The notes beneath the pieces are model-generated. The model ran no database searches and was not told the origin of the DNA. It worked only from the letters and a program-made list of their open reading frames with translations. A stretch of DNA of 27,550 nt from Zancudomyces culisetae (Eukaryota; Kickxellomycota; Harpellomycetes; Harpellales; Legeriomycetaceae), in assembly GCA_001969505.1 (NCBI GenBank), contig LSSK01001233.1:1-27550 (forward strand). The letters run 5' to 3'. Positions within the stretch are counted from its first letter, which is position 1. Every line of letters starts with the position of its first letter. Positions 17,401-24,073 of this stretch are shown one piece after another. A program made the position numbers and the translations under genes.

Positions 17401-19937
17401 ATATCCAAACCTAATTGGATTTCTTGTTCTTTTTGTAGTGTACTCTCCTTAATTCCATCATAATATCCTTTCAATATATTATACATCTGCTTATACACAC
17501 TCTCTCGTACCTGAGCAAATCCACTCTGATCTGTTGCTAAAAGTATCTTTACGATTCCCGAAACTTCTTTACGAATATACATCAAATCACTATTAATCAT
17601 TACACAAATCGCACTTGCCACCACTTGTTTAACCATTTCATTGACCTTTTCTCCTCCATTTGCTTCCTTGTTCCGGGAATCTTTTGTTCCAACAACCAAA
17701 CTTTTTGCTCTAACTGCCATTCTCGTCATCAAGTTTGTCTTTTCTTTTGATGTTTCCACCTTGTCTCGCATCTCCAACATTTCTTCTGTCTCTTCAATCA
17801 ACTTTTTCGCCTCTCCAAACTGCTCAAACTGTCCCTGTACCAATCCTCCATTTTGGTACTCTCCTTCCATCATTTCCTTAATTATCCAAACCAACACTCT
17901 TGTCTTTTCTGATTCTCTTGTCACCAATAACTCTTCAAGCACTAGCTTTACTATTACCTTTTGTTGTTCCGCATCTCCAATGGTTATCGACTTTGACTTT
18001 GACTTTGAATTCTTCTTTTCACTCAACAGTTCTTCTTTTTTTGCTTTTTTTTTACTCTTTTCAACTGTGTTGTGTTTTTTGGCTTGTTGGTTTATTCGTT
18101 GAATCATTTTTGCCATTCCACTCAAAAACTCTATACTAACTCTTTCTCTTTTATTTTTTCTTTCGTCATCCAACTCCTTCTCATCACTTTCCACCTTGCT
18201 TTCCCACATACCAACCATCTTTTCATACCATTCATATGGTACTTCCACTCCTGCCATTTCTCCACTATCTGCCACTGCACCTATTCCAACTCCCAAAACC
18301 TCTGCGTCTTTTTCTTTTTCTTCTTTTTCCAACTCTCTTTCCACCATCTTGTACACCTCCTTTATCCTGTATTCCTTGACCGCTTTTATTGCTCCTTTCC
18401 TCAACTCCCCGTCTATCGTACTATCTTGTTTTCGAATAACTTTCTCTACTACCCCTCGAATATACTTTTCGCTATGAATCTTCACTTGTACTTTTGACTC
18501 TCTCTCCAGCTCTCCAAGTCCTAGAATGCTTCTTTTCTGCGCTTGTGTCAGCTCTTCATCCTTGTCCTCTCCCGTCCATATCTTGTCCACTATTCTACTT
18601 ATTACCCGTGTATTTTCCTCCAGTTTCTCTTTATTCATCTTTCCAATAACACTCACTATCTCCATCAATCCTTCCTTTTGTCCCTCACTCACCACTATAT
18701 TTGCCACATATCTCTCGATCACTCTCGCCCACACCTCTCTATCTTCCTGTCGCTCACTCTTTATCAATATCGCAGTCATCATCTTTCGGTACTCGCGCTC
18801 TGTACTTGCTGTCAATACGTTTGCCTCCACTAACCGTTCTGCTAACCGATCAACATCTCGCAGTCTTTTAATTTCGTTTGGTCTTCTTATCATCATTACT
18901 GCCACCGTCAATAGCTCCATTAACTCTTTTATGCCTGCTTCAACCCCTTCACTACCTGAATCAACGCCCATTCCCTTTATAATCTCCTCTACTATCCCTC
19001 TAGCCTCTGCTTCATCATTTCTACCCACATAGTGAATAATCAATTTTAATGCAACCTCCATTACTTGCTTTACATCCTCTCGTTTTCCATTTTTTCCTTT
19101 TCCTTTTTCTTCTTCATCTTGCTCTTGTTTATCTTTTTCATTCAGTATTTCCACCATAATTCCCATTATTTCGTGTGCTCTGGAATACACTCTTCTATTA
19201 ATCCCTCTCATACACTCAAACAATATCAATCCTATAGCTTCCTTGTATTCTTCACTTTGTCCCGCTCCCTTTATCGATTCAACAATATATTTGAATATCT
19301 CTTTTACTCTACTCCTTTCCTGCTTTCGGATCAGAAACGATATACTTTCCGCTCCAAACCGTCTAATATGCTCTCGTTGTTTTGACTGGTACCAAAACAT
19401 CTCCTTCATCAAATCAAACGTACTCTCCAGTCGATCCTTAACATGCTCTCCCATATACTTGAACATACTCACTATTGTCTTGTATGTCTCCTCTACCACC
19501 TCCACGCGCCTATCTTTTACATGCCCAACAAGTTGTCCTAGAACTTCCTCGTAATACTGGTAAAAATCTTCTTGTAAATCCTGCATTATACTCACCACCA
19601 ACTCAAACACTGGTACCAGACCATTCCCTCCCTTCTTGCCCAGCGCCCCAACTAGTATCCCCATAATTTCCCGCTGGTGATACACCAGCTGTGCCAGCGT
19701 AGTTCCGTATTTTCTCAGTTCATAGCGGAGGTCTTTATAATCCCTTGTAATATCCGAATCCTGCCATTTGACCAGTGTGTCTCCGTAATACGAGCCTGTT
19801 TCAACGCTTCCCTTCTTGCTGTCTATTCTTCTTGCTACGCCAAATTTCAGGCCCTCCACCCGCTGTGTAAACGTTTGGTATCGGAATCTATTTTTTCCCT
19901 CTCCAAGATTTAACTGTGATACTCTTTCGCTCTCCAT
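11415..19937 (-). CDS. UTP20: Utp20, SSU processome HEAT-repeat protein (DRIM family)
   Basis: Utp20 is a nucleolar scaffold of the 90S pre-ribosome, needed for 18S rRNA maturation. This single 2840-aa frame has the family's usual length (yeast about 2490, human about 2785). The N-terminus matches the family: NRFRYQTFTQRVEGLKF (16-32), LVYHQREIMGIL (84-95) and HIRRFGAESISFLIRK (190-205). Helical HEAT-like repeats fill most of the rest. The basic tail (AFKLENPTAFAKHK, KKSKAKKR, about 2785-2820) matches the family's lysine-rich C-terminus. Disordered insertions: an Asp/Glu/Met tract near residue 850-890, a polyglutamine run near 2170, Asn/Thr/Ala runs near 2420 and 2730. The first half is Glu/Lys/Val/Met-rich from purine-rich codons and the second Ser/Leu/Asn/Phe-rich from pyrimidine-rich codons. 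ATG 19937 is the only start that keeps the conserved N-terminus. Confidence 0.93.
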   Translation of the reverse strand: MESERVSQLNLGEGKNRFRYQTFTQRVEGLKFGVARRIDSKKGSVETGSYYGDTLVKWQDSDITRDYKDLRYELRKYGTTLAQLVYHQREIMGILVGALGKKGGNGLVPVFELVVSIMQDLQEDFYQYYEEVLGQLVGHVKDRRVEVVEETYKTIVSMFKYMGEHVKDRLESTFDLMKEMFWYQSKQREHIRRFGAESISFLIRKQERSRVKEIFKYIVESIKGAGQSEEYKEAIGLILFECMRGINRRVYSRAHEIMGIMVEILNEKDKQEQDEEEKGKGKNGKREDVKQVMEVALKLIIHYVGRNDEAEARGIVEEIIKGMGVDSGSEGVEAGIKELMELLTVAVMMIRRPNEIKRLRDVDRLAERLVEANVLTASTEREYRKMMTAILIKSERQEDREVWARVIERYVANIVVSEGQKEGLMEIVSVIGKMNKEKLEENTRVISRIVDKIWTGEDKDEELTQAQKRSILGLGELERESKVQVKIHSEKYIRGVVEKVIRKQDSTIDGELRKGAIKAVKEYRIKEVYKMVERELEKEEKEKDAEVLGVGIGAVADSGEMAGVEVPYEWYEKMVGMWESKVESDEKELDDERKNKRERVSIEFLSGMAKMIQRINQQAKKHNTVEKSKKKAKKEELLSEKKNSKSKSKSITIGDAEQQKVIVKLVLEELLVTRESEKTRVLVWIIKEMMEGEYQNGGLVQGQFEQFGEAKKLIEETEEMLEMRDKVETSKEKTNLMTRMAVRAKSLVVGTKDSRNKEANGGEKVNEMVKQVVASAICVMINSDLMYIRKEVSGIVKILLATDQSGFAQVRESVYKQMYNILKGYYDGIKESTLQKEQEIQLGLDMDIDIDMDMNEDEDEDVNMNVDMDQVVVEQKEEEEKGEKEEQEQQVENIQLKVKKIKKYLEGHEYNDGYENKFQQAYKNASNWRESMGETQKEERDKQENVIIDSVIDLLRENIPMVKGHMGEIEQEFLPIERNNRRIAMYIEMFRLAKIKKVEIRRLAMDKLSNGDREVQEKSFEYLTEYYDLGSSQTESMKRILDIKTMKEELQKYQPKEIAVDSEEDEKEYGGKIVVEIVCRILFGRLVSREGNRTNKSDTKIKRSAIVGFILRMEEFAGVYVGKMIELMVEGNKKQDESKLKNIYIMVEKLGNKMDDSTIEMITEFMVEIIERDVQMYGKEKEKENSKMIHRIFTELILQNRLTDQYKDCVVQKVIMPKMSRFELENTQNESSLLELIKSIIENIDIPILESNNTDNDDDDNKKKSRYWLIGDTTVVNKLIALIGGVKVNAAVVQIVVNITELMLHNLDSNNINALLANINIYITAIQAKNLSTNAMAQRLIRLMTMVVRYSIETNLAVIDLDAINTGLELVIRVTHAEKMSSEAIELVFCIYNYYVNVAGFVAADLYLRDQVNRLAEDMFSLLQNKQDRMTLVKIYALLNPDHKVTIDLLTKLNAVIIKGKRVMLDYEQRAAGFEDVMSVADGITETLVPVFYTLVYMLAYERVDDESNMIGGGAGGGGGKLDIKVDLGDNSMFKTNAGHLIVTKFIETNRLDVEFVAKYFLSKIVFSSGISNKSSVVRNEFVKIVKSLVLNEQYRQIEQIKRIYEYFGSSDTDVEYYFENIIHIQHYRKIRALSKFNSLLSPNNNVDSVLQTVFIPLHQALLFTSNNVDLTNELIKNLDLISTTLTFSAYLRLVTSLLFQLALPNNVNNGTFLRLVYKVLDNYTPNSNREIQNETSKEKERAIVNSHHVILRKINQLIFSKNGIQVTEPNKIPFCYYYVVIQTSVTFSVNGKDSDLELGKFLMQYSSLFKTYIREKSVIKQLRQPLYKISAFLGPKYLWFLISNLQTNLDSAKRSQQKHEFIYLVSKLLFYLKPNTGDLDYCFDHLTPILTTNVFHYPKLLSTFEYLPLHCDLRLVFNNLLPVLHEFLLSSRRNTTITIEKVLTHLTVGITSKLANTNTNTITNVDVDVDMNTDNNNNNNDNVVDNVVDINSTVGGFVYSLIFKNYNNDQLHLLAEFGLNILMSHDFMDNVTTEKGIQRLEIVGNCLFSKFDNVINQSLKLLSTSFFNKCIKQDTTNKYITVIVKRCIQLLKTFKNSATNQTNFSILRLLTNILLTSSMLNVASLDFLLDFIIMNNSTISTTNVNVEFLSINLNLFNAILAIIASSSQQQQQQQQSKYKPLLAKANLIINDFVKPNCIANHNASFRAKCQSIYISYLTLFFYHSNLLSHADFIAHHLSFLCQNLIDYSLSAGRLSSLSLLDQLIKLLPSSILANNDICSVLFVSLNVSLTDSAAIPTNTLSYFYNNVLLKKQDQNSAFAHCFELLKLWSSSNFTAPSNHNIQNDLKFLLVALKSFNVLLSPNLFSIFVNNIPNNQEYLEYILNLLTDILSVSIFILYEHTLNNSNANNDNNNNIDFDFDLDNTTNTNNTATATATANPLLHPFISLEFWSVYSLTALKIIHSIISLSPNTNSSRLDQLIVLHLDFPNIHIKTIVANILLLQYNSRSPINSSPLKPLSTSTSTSNSTSTSLFNSLFTSQQFLSYLSTLSSQNPKHFAIYQPISSSPLYYYNLNTLNFISIKSINALKHYASLSSPFAESNDNINIITPLYTLLSSLLSLYHSTDSPSFLSYINKLIKLSLSELYKTPVSISFRYYSFQLLSPFVNPATPDLNNTLITPIYKSFLSLDHHISQKTPQHLGLISKKKYSSSNNNNNTNYHNNTNTNTNTSANANTDGDVNSADADLDASYKFLVELLDSFKSTLTPPVYNSIIHSTSLQIKLKSSSRKSKIAAFKLENPTAFAKHKQHKLLLKKSKAKKRSNPDYSPDLDLSSSFSKKPKSH
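13410..13433 (-). repeat. Poly-glutamine tract in UTP20
   Basis: Eight consecutive glutamine codons, nearly all CAA (TTG on the plus strand), lie in a linker between helical repeats at about residue 2170. Confidence 0.85.
17290..17410 (-). repeat. Asp/Glu/Met acidic low-complexity tract in UTP20
   Basis: GATATGGAT-type repeats (ATATCCATATCT on the plus strand) encode alternating Asp with Met, Ile or Asn, followed by Glu-rich sequence. It is an acidic disordered insertion of about 40 residues that breaks the helical-repeat pattern. Confidence 0.75.
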
Positions 19938-20176
19938 TTTCCGTGATTTCGCCTTTAATTTACACTTCTATTTTACGATTCTAGATTTATATATTAAATT
20001 GAAATTCTCCAAATATCCCTCCCTCTTTTTCGCTTTTTTACTAACACTTTTAATCTGCAAAAATTGGATCAAATATTTTTTTCGTATCCAATTTTTGGTT
20101 TCTCTTTTCTTGGAACGAGTATGGGAAACATGGTTGAACGTGGTTGAATGGTGGGAAATTGTGATGTGGGGAGATT

Positions 20177-20188
20177 GGGGGGGGGGGG
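20177..20188 (+). repeat. 12-base G run
   Basis: Twelve consecutive G residues lie 240 bp upstream of the UTP20 start codon, in an otherwise AT-rich region. The exact length may be uncertain because homopolymers are error-prone. Confidence 0.8.
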
Positions 20189-20242
20189 AGAAGGGATGGT
20201 AGACCAAACACTTTTCAGTACCCAAAAATATCGTGACCCGAG

Positions 20243-20260
20243 AAAAAAAAAATTTTTTTT
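20243..20260. promoter_or_regulatory. RRPE-like A-run/T-run block upstream of UTP20
   Basis: GAGA10T8C: ten A then eight T, starting 306 bp upstream of the UTP20 ATG. The core GAAAAATTTTC-like arrangement matches the yeast rRNA-processing element (RRPE, consensus TGAAAAATTTT), which marks ribosome-biogenesis promoters. Because Utp20 is such a protein, the match is suggestive, but simple poly(dA:dT) nucleosome exclusion is an equal reading. Confidence 0.4.
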
Positions 20261-20300
20261 CTTTTCCCTCTTGTCTACACCATCTTTAATTTGGCATATT

Positions 20301-20315
20301 AAAAAATTTTTTTTT
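20301..20315. promoter_or_regulatory. Second RRPE-like A6T9 block
   Basis: Six A followed by nine T, about 40 bp further from the UTP20 start than the first block and of the same design. No clear PAC element (GATGAG core) accompanies them, which weakens the yeast analogy. Confidence 0.35.
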
Positions 20316-20736
20316 ATTATTTGCTATTCCAAATGGCCGAGATGCTTGGACAAAAAAGTCACAATTTACCTGTGTAAATAACCACGTTCTCCTATACTTG
20401 ATGCGGATAAAATGGCAGAAACTCCATCTCTTCCTCCCTCTTCCTCTTCCCCTTCCCCACCCCAGTCTTAACTTGGAATTACTGTACTAACTTTAGCCCA
20501 ATACAATTGGTATGTATGAAACTACAATCGTCGTACCAGATTATCACTTCTAACATTATCACCTTCAATTCCAAATACATACCCCGCTCCATCAACACAT
20601 TCATTTTTAGCTTTATTTACAAATAGTCAAAAATAAACACAAGCATACCAACCATTTCTACAATCTTAAAATTACTTCAGTATACTGTTTATTTGATATC
20701 TATTTACTATGTAATCACTCAACTACAAAGAAGACA

Positions 20737-20758
20737 CTCTCTCCTCTCCTCTCCTCTC
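20737..20758. repeat. CTCTC pentamer tract
   Basis: A C/T-only run with period five (CTCTC units) lies about 100 bp past the YIP1 stop codon. On the YIP1 sense strand it is GAGAG, so the YIP1 mRNA 3' UTR would carry a purine repeat. Confidence 0.8.
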
Positions 20759-20859
20759 ATCTCCACTACTGCCTCCATTTTAAAATAATAACATTAATGC
20801 TATCTCTCCAAAAACCCATCAAAAAAAAACATTATTTCCTTGTAGAAATAAAAAAAAAG

Positions 20860-22033
20860 TTAAAATACAGTCATCATCACAAAACAGGTATAAAAAATCG
20901 ACACGGGATACGCAACCAAAATTTGTTGGTTCGACATCTTCAACACTGACACAAACAGCTTGGATGCCGAATACGTTGACCAAAGAATCGTCGCTGGTAC
21001 CGCACCCAAATACATAATCAATTGCGCCATTTGTGGGGTCAGCACCACCGACGCAAACTTGGCCAGCAATTGTGACCCGCTAAGCATTACTATTGGAAGC
21101 AAGCAGTATCCCAAAATACTTGCAGTTCTCGCAAAGTCTATTCCATCCACCGACATGAGATTTAGGAGCATGTATATTCCTATGAGCCCAAGAATAGCGA
21201 TACCATAAATGTATCCAAACTGCACCTTCCCTGCCTATTTTCCCATAGTTTCTATTACCATTAGTACTCCCTCTCATATAAACATAGTATAATATAATAC
21301 TGAAAAAATGAGTTTAAAAACAACTTTAAAAAACAACACTTGCCAGCAACATAAAAGTACCCAGTAATACTATAAACAGTATAGGTCCCGCAATATCCGA
21401 ATCGGCGTATATCTCGGTATTCGAAATCCTTTTAAATGGATTGAGAACTGCCATTGTCTATAGTAATTTTTTTAAATATAAGTTAGATCATATTTACCAT
21501 CAAGTACCGATGTAGTCTTACCTTGGTTTTGATGTGTTCAAAATTTACTCCCAGTTCTACAAATACAGTTTTGGCTCTTTAATTCGTATTTCTTGTAAAT
21601 TTTACTTTGCTGGAGAGGAGAAGAGGTAGTTTGAGTTGATAAGCGTACAAAAAACAAAAAATAAACAAAGTTTACCTTGTAAAAGTGGTGGTTCACCAGG
21701 AAAACCGCCAGACCCAAATGCTGCAAGCCAGCTGATTTCCACAACAGGCTGGCCGTAGTTATATCCATACTGATTGCTGCTTCCTCCCTCGCCCGAGTAA
21801 GAAAAATCATTTAGCTGGTTGTAATCTGGATTGGCATCTAGATTTGCAGAGTATCCAGAGGATTGGTAGAAATCCAGATTCGTATCGAACTGCTGATGTT
21901 GCTGGTACTGGGTGTTATCCCCATACAAATTTGTGGGTTGTTGTTGTTGTTGTTGTTGCGAGGGATTGTTTCCCGATGCTTGTTGATACTGTGATTGGTC
22001 AAACAGCACCGAATGCCCACCTTGCGTATTCAT
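20860..22033 (-). CDS. YIP1: Yip1 (YIPF5-type) Golgi/ER membrane protein
   Basis: Yip1 binds Ypt1/Rab1-class GTPases with Yif1 and acts in COPII vesicle formation at the ER and early Golgi. Minus-strand exons: 22033-21676, 21556-21522, 21457-21344, 21234-20860, totalling 882 nt (293 aa; yeast 248, human YIPF5 257). All joins keep frame and rebuild the family core: WLAAFGSGGFPGEPPLL, ELGVNFEHIKTK, MAVLNPFKRIS, the DSDIAGPI motif, then FGYIYG, NLMSVDGIDFARTASILGY, STYSASKLFVSVLKMS and VAYPVSIFY. Five membrane helices follow a Gln/Asn/Tyr-rich cytosolic N-terminus with a 7-Gln run. The third intron is GC-AG. Start ATG 22033 is chosen for length and its MNTQGG opening; ATG 22147 would add 38 residues. 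Confidence 0.92.
21235..21343 (-). other. YIP1 intron 3, GC-AG type
   Basis: The donor is CTG|GCAAGT, the acceptor AAAATAG, and a TACTAAT branch site lies about 30 nt before the acceptor. Using GC restores the invariant Leu-Leu-Ala-Gly-Lys-Val-Gln-Phe-Gly junction of Yip1; no GT donor does. Confidence 0.88.
21938..21958 (-). repeat. Poly-glutamine tract in YIP1
   Basis: Seven CAA codons (TTG on the plus strand) lie in the cytosolic N-terminal tail. It is the third gene in the window with a CAA expansion. Confidence 0.85.
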
Positions 22034-22900
22034 CTTTTGATTGTAGAATTCGGAGTTTACACGAAAATAATGTTTGTATTTAAAGTCTGTATTATTTTTA
22101 TCAACTACTGTTGTTTTCTGTAATTTTTTTAATTTAACCTCCAGCATTCACAATTAAAAATGGGTAAATGAAATTCCAACAAGTCGCACTTCAAGCCAAT
22201 TAAAAGTCTAAACCCGATTATTGCTCAATTCACTTGCTAGTTGGCCCAGTAGACTTCGAGTTTTTGAGGCCTTTTATTTTTTAGAGGGCGCAAAAAACCT
22301 TGTATTATTAACCAGAAAAATGCAGTTAGTCTCAGTAAATACCTTTAACTGGCAAAAAAATATATATACCCACGTATATTGGGAAAAATGGTTGATACCC
22401 AGTTAGTTGCGTTTTATACACGCTGTAAGCTTTATATAAGAAAGATTAGGAGCTGAATTATTAAGTAGTCTTCTAGCAAATAATAGTGATACTTGCTTGT
22501 ACTGGACACATTCTACCCGCATTTCGGTAGCACAATGTTGTTGTATCAAAAAGTTTATTAGCCTCAAAAAAAAAAGACATTTTGAAAACTGTCATACATG
22601 ATTTACTCAGATAGGTGTCTCAACCCAACTGCTTTGTAAAGTTGTGTACTCTGTATATCTACGTATGTTAACAGCTTGTTCAAAAAGCCTACGCTTCTCG
22701 TATATTTCTAGTTTATTTACTTGCGAATCTGAGATTTTCTTGAATCATACATTTTTTTAAATATGTACTACTCAAAAATTCTATACATCTCTTCGTTTCA
22801 TACGATAATCATCCTCTTCCTCCACTCCCACCCCTCCCCAAAAAAATTACTCTGCACACCTAAATAAACATTTTGAAATAAGTGACGTTCAGAGCGACTT
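22034..22900. other. Intergenic: YIP1 promoter and DUF218 gene 3' region
   Basis: I see no gene. The YIP1 frame stays open upstream to 22147, which may be 5' UTR or an N-terminal extension. A 61-codon plus-strand frame at 22221-22406 has no recognisable content. The DUF218 gene's 3' UTR should lie at about 22700-22900, with a minus-strand AATAAA at 22717-22712. Confidence 0.55.
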
Positions 22901-24073
22901 TTAGACATCCCAAGGCAAATTCCCCTCAAAAACATTGACTCCATCTTCTGGGCAATACTCTATCAACTCTCTTAACTCCTTACACGATGTATGATACCCA
23001 TGTTGCCTGTTGAATGGATTTCGTTCCCTCCTTTTGGCATCCAGCTCGCCACGGCACCCATACAAGTCCTGTTCAAACCTTTCGTATCCATTTTTCTTTT
23101 CGTCTTTTATTGCTTCCTGTACATTGTCTGTTGGGTCAATCCCCACATAGTTAAATCTTATTCTGGGATATTTTATCGCTTTTCGGTGCAGATTTTCAAA
23201 CCGGTATCGTTTAAACTCAAACCCAACGACTGATATTCTATCTGGGTAATTTCCTGTTACTTCTTTAAACCTACATATGGAATACATCAGGTTTTCATAC
23301 GAATCTCTACTATAATCCTCAGTCAACACCCTTCCGTATAGCTCTGGCGTTATCCATCCTAATCTTTCAGCCGCGTTCTATTGTATAGTTTAGCACATTT
23401 ACTTATTTATGTCACCTATGGACACAGTTTGGCCAATTACTTCTGATAAATAACTCGAATATACCTACCCAATACCCCTGGGCCTCTGAGAGTACGGTTT
23501 TTGCTTTTCTTGTAACACCACTATTTTTACAGAAATTTTATTTATTGTTAAAGACTACATACATATGGACGTTATTTCGTCAAATTCGTTAAATATAATA
23601 TAAACTTACCCACTAAATAGCAACAAGCTGCTGTCATGCTCCTTTAAAATCTCTATCGATCTGGCGATATGTTTCAAATACACACCAACATCGTTTTTTT
23701 GCCATTCTTTTAGAATCCAGTTGTTTTTCTTTAGGGGCGACCCTTTCCCATTGTAAATAGAATGCCCAGGCACCACTATCAGATCTGTGTACTCTGAGTA
23801 ATCGATAGTTCTTATATTTGAATCCAATTGTGATCCACCCTCCCCAGCATTCTGTTCTTTTTCGTACATCTTTTCTAGCAATTCAGGCAGTTTTAATGGC
23901 CTAGGTCTAGTTATATAGTACACGTTCATTACCAAAGAAAGTAGCAGCAATATAGGCACCAGCATTCTGAAGTTTCTCTGTGAAATCCGGCGTCTCACAC
24001 CTGTTTTTGAAAGCCAAGGATCGTTGACGCTGCCCGGTGGCAGCTTTATTTGCACAAATGAATTTCTCGACAT
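22901..24073 (-). CDS. DUF218 family type II membrane protein
   Basis: The biochemical role of this fungal DUF218 branch is not established; bacterial relatives (YdcF/SanA type) are linked to the cell envelope. Minus-strand exons: 24073-23610, 23520-23469, 23377-22901, totalling 993 nt (330 aa). The joins rebuild the signature Ser-Gly-Gly-x-Thr-Arg across intron 1 (residues 154-159) and SEAQGYW before intron 2. The protein has a basic cytosolic tail, one membrane anchor at about 37-53, then the DUF218 domain: LIVVPGHSIY (98-107), SGG-x-TR, EDYSRDSYENL (192-202), ISVVGFEFKRYRF and the C-terminal RNPFNRQHGYH block typical of fungal members. The anchor with a basic N-terminus predicts a lumenal domain in the secretory pathway. 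Introns are 89 and 91 nt, both ending AATAG. Donors are GTAAGT and GTAGGT. Confidence 0.88.

Larger units (their letters stand above)
19938..20859. other. Intergenic: UTP20 promoter and YIP1 3' region
   Basis: No gene is visible in these 0.9 kb. It is rich in homopolymer and strand-biased DNA: a 12-G run (20177-20188), two A-run/T-run blocks (20243-20260, 20301-20315), a C/T-only stretch with C-rich end (about 20424-20463) and a CTCTC pentamer tract (20737-20758). The part near 19940-20330 is the expected UTP20 promoter. The part near 20600-20859 is the YIP1 3' UTR, with minus-strand AATAAA sequences at 20693-20688 and 20617-20612. Confidence 0.6.

Noticed and set aside
11479-19666. Many open frames of 60-168 codons on the plus strand opposite UTP20, some with membrane-like composition (for example 17641-18102 and 18526-19032).
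   Set aside because: They are antisense shadows of the UTP20 frame. The pyrimidine-rich plus strand makes Ser/Leu/Phe-rich translations that only look like membrane proteins.
20333-20400. tRNA-like A-box (TGGCCGAGATGC).
   Set aside because: No B-box GGTTCRANNCC, anticodon stem or acceptor pairing follows, so it is a chance match.
22221-22406. A 61-codon plus-strand frame between YIP1 and the DUF218 gene.
   Set aside because: It starts at a non-ATG codon, has no motif or membrane pattern, and no splice or polyadenylation context supports it.
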